Of a DNA stretch of 64,000 bases, positions 58,024 to 64,000 are shown piece by piece (positions within the stretch are counted from its first letter, which is position 1; each line of letters opens with the position of its first letter). The stretch is from Pseudeuparius sepicola (Eukaryota; Arthropoda; Insecta; Coleoptera; Anthribidae). The position numbers and the translations under genes were made by a program. The notes beneath the pieces were generated by a model. That model ran no database searches. It saw only the letters and a program-made list of their open reading frames with translations, and was not told the DNA's origin. The stretch is taken from contig OY987304.1 of the NCBI GenBank assembly GCA_963920635.1, forward strand, positions 37,076,365 through 37,140,364, read 5' to 3'.

Positions 58024-58107
58024 TTTTAGCCCTGACGAAGGCCAAAAATATGGCCGAAAGCTTGGTTCATTGTAAAGAATAAAAATAACACATGATTTTG
58101 GCTGAAA
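58024..58107 (+). ncRNA. Candidate hammerhead ribozyme in PLE arm (plus)
   Basis: CTGACGA (58,032-58,038), stem II GGCCA(AAAATA)TGGCC and GAAA (58,056-58,059) form the conserved core. Immediately before it TTTTAGCC (58,024-58,031) pairs with GGCTGAAA (58,100-58,107) with one G-U pair, giving stem I. The triplet preceding that strand is TTT, allowed as NUH cleavage site. Stem III between them is weak by eye. Hammerhead motifs are known in PLE terminal repeats. Activity is untested. Confidence 0.45.
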
Positions 58108-58664
58108 TACACGTTATTTTAATTCATTCAATTTTATCATTAAGCTTTTCATTAAGTTTGTCAATGAAGTAGTCGTCTTCTAGCAATTCTTTTATATGGT
58201 TCTCACGTCTAGCTGATTATTATGTTGTTTGGGGCCTATTTTTCAAAATCAAACACAAGCACAAGTAATAGTCACAGATATACTAAACTTTAGTTTGATA
58301 GCAGTAAGTACTTTGTTTTTTTACAATATATTTAAGTTAAGTTTAACGTTTCTTTGCGGAGTATGTGAAAGGCGTATACAGTCTAAACGCCATCGAGCAT
58401 ATGCCTACTATTTTGGAATTATACTACTTTTCCCTATAACTCGACATTTAGTTTTAAATTGAGACGAGAACATGTTGTTCATAGACTTTATTCTCTTTCC
58501 TTTTAGGTATTCGGCAGTATCAAATTTCGCCTTTTGAGAAAGATAAATTAGACGCGAAGTTTGCCACAACCGCTGTTTAAATTTTCCCCACACTTTTTAG
58601 GAATGCTTTGAAACGTGTCATTTTCCACAACGGCTTTATTGAAAACAAACAAGCGCCTCGCGTT

Positions 58665-58930
58665 TATTAACTCGCGGGAGCCGCGGGGGAGCAAATTAGC
58701 ATATTACGCCTGCCTCGGCGCCGATGACTAATATCCCGTTAGCACCCCCTACGCCGGGGGGTGGCAATATGCACCCCCGCCACAATTCCGTTGAATTTAT
58801 CGGCCGTGCTTTATTACACATTAAGCCCGGCGCGGCATTCATCCTACTGCTTGGGCGTCGCGAGTTGAAACGAGACTAACGGCTTCTGAAAACGAACACC
58901 CCATCCCAATCGTCATTTAAAGGAAATTAA
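58665..58930 (+). repeat. GC-rich dispersed repeat C, copy 2
   Basis: Counterpart of 47,320-47,580, same orientation, with the same ordered blocks ending TTATCGGCCGTGCTTTATTA and CGGCATTCATCCT. Somewhat more G+C-rich than copy 1. Confidence 0.75.
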
Positions 58931-59387
58931 TAGGGACATCAATTTGTGCCGGGCCGGTATGAATCGACTCAGGAAACGCCAGAAGGTATTATCTTAAATG
59001 TAAATTGTGGCGGCGGTCAATTTTTACCTTCTTATTGCCAACAGAGAGAAAATTGAGACTTAAACAGTTTACCTGGAAGGTGATGAAATTTATACAATGA
59101 ATGTATACCACTTAAGGACTGACCAAATTTTTATTTATAGCTCGATTTTCAGAAACTTTTTTTTGTTGGGTAGAGCTTTAAAAATGGCATTAAATGTATA
59201 ATTTGGCCATGGATGCTTATTTCTTATGCAGAACCACTTAGCTGTCCAAAATTTCCACACTCGATTGAAGTTGTAGGACGCAAAATAAGCGAGAAAATCG
59301 CGGTGATAGTCTTAAAAAATCATATTTTATAAAAGTAGAAAATTAAGATAAAGATGATATTGTTTATTTTCATTACAATAAATCCTA

Positions 59388-59622
59388 GTTGCCATAAACT
59401 TCTAGTCCGCCATGGAATAGTAGAAACTACTGAACTGTCAATGTGCCTGAACACAAATTCACTGTATATAAACTTGAACGTTCGTCCGCACAAAACAATC
59501 GCTCATGGTTTGTCGCTAGCGCAACGAACGTTCAAGTATACACTGAATTTCTGTTCAGGCACATTGATAGTACCTACAATAGTTTGCTTTGTTCATGGCC
59601 GACTAGAAGTTCATAGGTAACC
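59388..59622. repeat. 235-bp foldback element
   Basis: Nearly the whole segment is an imperfect palindrome: CATAAACTTCTAGTCCGCCATGG pairs with the mirror of CATGGCCGACTAGAAGTTCATAG, and TCAATGTGCCTGAACA and CTTGAACGTTCGT have mirror copies. Non-coding MITE-like. Confidence 0.85.
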
Positions 59623-59739
59623 ACGATTTATTGTCATTCATTTCTGATCTTAATTTTCAACTTTTTTAAATAAGTAGGTATCTATCTGTGACTTTGGCTA
59701 CCAATCTTTAATAAATACATATACTAGAATACAGCGGGG

Positions 59740-62412
59740 TTCAAAAACAGTGATTGACCATATATTTTTAAAAAATCATGATCAATTAAAACACAAATCC
59801 TTTGTTGTACACGCTGACATATCAGATCACTTTCCCACCTTAGCCGTCCTTGAATTAAGACAAACTTTTTTGCCAAAGGGACATAAAAATAATTCTTATA
59901 GTAAACTAGATGTGGATAAATTAGAACACATTCTAAAAAATGAACAATGGCTTGATCTTTTGCAAATAGAAAACTCAAATATAGCTGCAAATTTATTTAT
60001 GAACAAAATTAAAAAAGCTTTTGATTCTTCCACAGAAATTCGATTTCCACGACAAATCAAAAACAAAAAAAAATGTCCCTGGATTACCAGTGGTATTATG
60101 AAATCAATAGAAATAAAGCAGCGGTAAACAATCCAAATTGCCAGCTGGCAAAGCAAAATTACAACACATACAGGAAAAAACTTGAGAAACTCATTTTTGC
60201 CACAAAGAAATATTATTTTGGACTAAAAATTAATCAAACAAAAAGCGACAGCAAAGCTTTATGGTACACGGTAAATAATATACTAAATAAAAACAAATCG
60301 TCTTCTGAAATTAGCCAAATAACAGCTCATAACAAAACGGAAACTGACACTCAAAAGATCGCAAATCATTTTAATGATTACTATAGTACCTTGGGGAGAA
60401 ACATGGCACAAAAGATAAAAAAGCCGCAAACTACAGTTATACAAAGAAACATTAAAAATAGTAATATCTTCTTTCATCCTACCGACACAAATGAAATTCA
60501 AAAATACATAAATGAATTAAAAATAAAAAAACACCTGGTGAAGAAAATATATCGGCAGAGGTAATTAAGAAACTAGCTTATATAATTAAACTGCCATTTT
60601 GTCATATAGTAAATATCACTCTGAAAACGGGCATATTTCCTGAAGCCTTCAAAAGTGCAGTTGTAAAGCCAATATTTAAAAACGGTGACCCAAAATTAAT
60701 ATCCAACTACCGACCCATATCACTGATCTCAAACTTTGCAAAGATCCTAGAAAAAACAATCAAAGACAGAATAAACTCGTATCTGGAGAAATATGATCTC
60801 CTTTCAAACAAACAGTTTGGATTTAGAAAGAACCTGTCAACGGAGGATGCACTGGTTTACCTTACAAATAATATATATAAGGAACTAGATGAAAACAGTA
60901 CTATGTGTATTTTTAGATTTAGCTAAAGCTTTCAACACTGTCGACCATGAAATTTTAGCGGATGTTTTGGAAGATCTTGGGTTTAGGGGTACAGCACTGA
61001 AACTAATTAAAACCTATCTGAGTGAAAGAACTCAAATGGTTAAAGTAAGTGAGCATTTAAGCGCCCCAGCAAAATTAGACTACGGAGTGCCACAGGGAAC
61101 AGTACTGGGGCCGTTACTCTTTACACTTTATCTAAATGGTTTATTGCATCTTCCGTTGTCAGGTAATATAAGTTCATTTGCAGATGACACTGTTATACAA
61201 TTTTCTGGACAAACTTGGAACGAAGTAAAGCAGTTAGCCCAACAGGATTTAGTTACGGTTAAAAACTGGTTTGACACCATGAGCCTCACTGTAAATTTTG
61301 AGAAAACCTACTATGTTCCTTTTAGCTGCAGCAAAAGGAATATCCCGCAATACCGTGAAATATTAATAAACGAGAAATTCAATATATGCGAAACAAACTC
61401 GATTAAATACTTCGGAGTAGTGGTGGACCGGCATCTAAGTTGGAAAGATCATGTCTTGGAGTTAGTAAAAAAGCTGAGAAAAATACTGTATAAATTTAAA
61501 TATTTAAAAAAGTTTTTATCTGTAAACCAACTAAAAGTGGTCTATTACTCACTGGTGGAATCACTTTTGCAATATGGCATCTCGGGATGGGGTGGAGTCT
61601 ACAACACTAATATAAAAAAACTGGAAATCATACAAAAATACTTTTTTAAGTTAATACTAGGAAAGGGAAAACTCTACCCCACTGAGCTGCTATTAGATGA
61701 AATAAAGTTATTTGATCTGCGACAATTGTATGTGTATAAAATTATTAACTTACTTACAACAAAAAAGTAAAAATAACCTCATCGCCATAGCACATAATCA
61801 TTACACTAGATACAGAAGAAACAAACAAAATATCACTCAGAAAGCAAATAAAAAATTAGGACAACGATCTTTCAACTATTTATCACCACGAATGTATAGT
61901 GTTTTGCCACCTGAAATTAAATGTACAACGAAAATGCACATTTTCAAAAGAACTCTTAAAAAATGGATTCTGAAAGTCCCTAGAGAAACTTTCCATAAAA
62001 TTTTAAATTAATTAAATAATAAAATAGATAAAAAAAACAGGTTTAATTATACGAACCTATCTACAAAAATGTTATCAATTTGTAAAATAGCAAAAACACC
62101 AACCTGGAAATCTCTGTAGTTTCATCCATGCTACTAAGATCATTACGTTGTTTTTTTATCTTTTTTTTTATTATGTTCTTATCAGGGGTATGTAATTATT
62201 GCGTTTGAGTTCATATTAACCTTATTTATACCAAATGGAGGTCCACGACACACCCCATTAAATTAGGGTCTAGTGAATCTTTATTTCCATAGATATGTTA
62301 ATTATAAACAAAATTTTTAGGCTAATGCAGGTTTATGAAACATTGGAAATAGTTAATGTACCTATGTCTATGAATCTTGGAAATGTATTATTATTATTAT
62401 TATTATTATTAT
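59740..62412 (+). mobile_element. 5'-truncated LINE (APE class)
   Basis: A non-LTR element starting within its endonuclease and ending in a TAT/ATT repeat tail (62,386-62,412). Its ORF2 is broken. It is distinct in sequence from the LINE at 30,234. Confidence 0.88.
59750..62011 (+). pseudogene. LINE ORF2: endonuclease end, RT and C-terminal region
   Basis: The first codons give the end of an apurinic-type endonuclease (IDHIFLKN...ADISDHFP; the SDH catalytic His motif). A linker follows (CPWITSGI..., ALWYTVNN), then RT: NYRPISLISNFAKILEK (60,705), FGFRKNLSTEDAL (60,820), FLDLAKAFNTVDHEIL (60,910), GVPQGTVLGPLLF (61,090) and FADDTV (61,180). A C-terminal helical domain runs to 62,011. Frameshifts near 60,075-60,120, 60,540, 60,900 and 61,750 inactivate it. 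Motif style is CR1/I/Jockey-like; clade unresolved. Confidence 0.87.
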
Positions 62413-62475
62413 CTAAGTATATATCTAAGAAGAAAAATGATGAAATTTTTTTTGTGGAGATCCAGTCAATTAATT

Positions 62476-63230
62476 AAAAGACCGCATAACATCACATAAA
62501 AGCGATTGTAAATTAAATAAAATAAATTCGAGTACTTTAGTTGAATATACTTTTCAATTTCATCACATAATGAATTATAATAACACGAAAGTTTTGCAAT
62601 TAGAAAAAAATTACTATAAACGGATTTTTCTCGAAATGGTTGAGATCGATAAAAATGATAATGCAATGAATAAAAGATCAGACATCGAAAATCTAAGTAA
62701 TATTTATTCATACTTACTCCTAAAGAAATAATAAAAGAAATTATTATTCATATTGCTAGTTTTTTATTTTTATAAACTTTAGGAACTTTATAATATGTCA
62801 TTAGTTTTTTAGACAATCACATGACATTTCAAAATTATAACCTAAGTACTATATTTGATATTTTGTGACAATTACGTAAACAAAAATAATAACCTATTAT
62901 TATATTAAAAACAAAAGAAAATTATTTGGAATCAAGTCTTCCATGCTAATAAATACGTTGTTATCAAAAAACTTGATAAACTATTTCGAAATCCGTCAAA
63001 AAAATTAATTAATTTTTTTTAGAATAATGTCTTTTTATAATTTATATATAGATATTTTATTAAGATTATTATATTAATCATGGACTATGTTAGCTTTTTC
63101 AAACAAGCCTAACGTTAGTAAGTACTACATTGTAAACTCTATAATTTTATTTATTTAACTAAATGTAATATTTATTGTAGTTGTCCTGAAGAAGGAATAA
63201 TATATTCCGAAAGCTTGACAAATAACAAAT
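62476..63230 (+). mobile_element. PLE 3' fragment
   Basis: Starts inside the GIY-YIG C-terminal region (LKDRITSHKSDC...FQFHHIMNYNNTKVL, LFLEM-like IFLEMVEIDK, SDIENLSNIYSYLLL, stop at 62,729). AT-rich 3' sequence follows and ends near a hammerhead-like motif at 63,186. It lies just downstream of the LINE tail. The frame is open over its 85 codons but the rest of the element is absent. Confidence 0.75.
63181..63221 (+). ncRNA. Hammerhead-like core at PLE end
   Basis: CTGAAGA (63,186-63,192), stem II GGAATA(ATA)TATTCC, GAAA (63,209-63,212). TTGTC just before the core pairs with GACAA (63,217-63,221), leaving only GCTT between GAAA and stem I, so stem III would be minimal. Minimal stem III types are reported for PLEs; function here is uncertain. 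Confidence 0.35.
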
Positions 63231-63367
63231 AGTTTTCTTTATACTTGCCAATAATTGACTGTATCCCCACAAAAAAGTTTCATCTTTTTTCTTCTTAACA
63301 TAGTCAGTCACGACTAACCACTCCTTAATCTATATATCTAAGCACATTCGAATAAAAAAATGTATGA

Positions 63368-63869
63368 TACACGGACGAAAAGTAGTTTTTGTCATACGCT
63401 CCCAAAAATAGCTATTTTACGGACTCATTTAAGTCCGTAAAACGCTTATTTTTCGGCCTAGTCCCTAAATGAATGAATGGCATGACAACATTATCAAATA
63501 AACAAACTTGTGCTACAATATTAATTTCTAAGCCAACTTTTTCGAACATTATGATTTCAAAAATTATGGAAAATTTGCAAATTTAAGCGTTCTGATGAAT
63601 TGTAAAAAGCCTATAATAAAATTGTGGGAGCGTATGACAACAAATAGTGTTTGCCAGACGTACCTAAATGAAGTTTTTCAGGACTCATCTGCTATTCCGG
63701 ACTCGGCTAACGCCTCGTCCGGAAACAGCAATGATTCGAACTGAAAAACTTCATTTTAGGTACTTGTAACAAAAATAACTATTTTCGTACTCCTGCGGTT
63801 CACCAGCATCGACTGCGCCTCGGTCTGTGAAGTCTGCATCCGTTCGAAAAAAATAATTTTTCGTCCATG
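63368..63869. repeat. Nested palindromic element
   Basis: Outer ends ACGGACGAAAA and TTTTTCGTCCATGT pair; TCATACGCTCCC (63,393) pairs with GGGAGCGTATGAC (63,627); CCTAAATGAAGTTTTTCAG (63,662) pairs with CTGAAAAACTTCATTTTAGG (63,742). Three nested hairpins over 500 bp, non-coding. Confidence 0.75.
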
Positions 63870-64000
63870 TATAAAAAAAAACTTGGAAAATTTTGCAAGG
63901 TCAGGCAAGGTATAGCGAGCGTACAGGGCGCTACGAGGTGCCAGGAGACGTTGCGTGCAACTTTTTCGGAAATAAACTATTGCTCATAGAAAAAAGTTGT

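Larger units (their letters stand above)
57030..58125 (-). mobile_element. Short PLE insertion with inverted terminal copies
   Basis: Inverted arms of about 400 bp (57,030-57,440 and 57,720-58,125) flank a minus-strand coding remnant at 57,731-57,531 (HANFNNVKILHREK..., LFLEMIEI, MNKITDIEDLSCIYSY). This matches the C-terminal tail of the PLE at 62,476-62,731. The structure, a PLE 3' end preceded by its own inverted tail, parallels 13,899-14,515. Each arm holds a hammerhead-like core. Confidence 0.75.
56580..58230 (-). pseudogene. LINE ORF1-type protein relic, split by a short PLE
   Basis: Minus-strand coding pieces at 58,230-58,130 (LLEDDYFIDKLNEKLNDKI) and 57,029-56,600 (a Glu/Lys coiled-coil-like stretch, then RNVRIYSLNE, HLKNYIVNGHRLGG, NRRPVLVKIE) resemble a LINE ORF1 protein: coiled coil, RRM-like fold, then the RPVLVK C-terminal domain. 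It would package element RNA. A TAA-repeat tail lies just downstream on the minus strand (56,553-56,570). The two pieces are separated by the insertion at 57,030-58,125. Confidence 0.6.

Noticed and set aside
58229..58462. 77-codon plus-strand frame with hydrophobic stretches
   Set aside because: No signal-peptide context or homologous copy; likely chance in AT-rich DNA beside a LINE relic.
1..64000. tRNA, rRNA or host protein-coding genes
   Set aside because: I looked for conserved tRNA box A/B-like motifs and exon-like conserved coding segments and saw none I could support; a covariance-model and splice-aware search would be decisive.

Overview
The window is repeat-dominated, AT-rich nuclear DNA from a eukaryote, most probably an arthropod and plausibly an insect. 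The case rests on element content: a Ty3/gypsy LTR retrotransposon, several Penelope-like elements (PLEs) with GIY-YIG endonuclease, R4/Dong-type LINEs in TAA microsatellites, apurinic-endonuclease LINEs, a Tc1-like transposon, an hAT-type element and many foldback MITEs that begin CAGGGTG. No host protein gene, rRNA or tRNA was recognised. The species assignment is inference.

Layout. 1-3.98 kb: non-coding, with small palindromes and a GC-rich repeat. 3,985-9,799: a gypsy element with 200/206-bp LTRs and a 4-bp target duplication; its coding regions are broken by stops, a frameshift and a 71-bp tandem duplication in the integrase. 9.8-13.9 kb: dispersed repeats and MITEs. 13,899-37,713: one PLE split by nested insertions. 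Its reverse transcriptase is interrupted at a TA by a 14,174-bp palindrome (16,000-30,173), and its next segment by an apurinic-endonuclease LINE. The TTA tail of that LINE received two R4/Dong copies, one with an intact 1132-residue ORF. The PLE resumes at 36,671 and ends with a GIY-YIG domain.

39.36-40.84 kb: a broken Tc1-like transposon. 40.84-43.09 kb: 14 copies of a 122-bp unit followed by a perfect 151-bp-arm hairpin. 43.8-47.6 kb: dispersed GC-rich repeats and two retroelement relics. 47.9-56.5 kb: a second, minus-strand PLE carrying an hAT-type element (8-bp target duplication), which itself contains a third R4 copy and a foldback element. 56.6-58.2 kb: a LINE ORF1 relic split by a short PLE. 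59.7-63.2 kb: another LINE, then a PLE 3' end. 63.4-63.9 kb: a palindromic element.

The standout is the 14.2-kb palindrome. It has arms of about 7.2 and 6.9 kb, a 130-bp spacer, TA flanks, repeated subterminal motifs, and in each arm a promoter-like region driving a 102-codon ORF whose stop overlaps the start of a second short ORF (ATGA). It carries no recognisable transposase, polymerase or capsid gene. Hammerhead-ribozyme-like cores occur in several PLE termini, and the 122-bp array carries a CRE octamer and two YY1/Pho-like motifs per unit.
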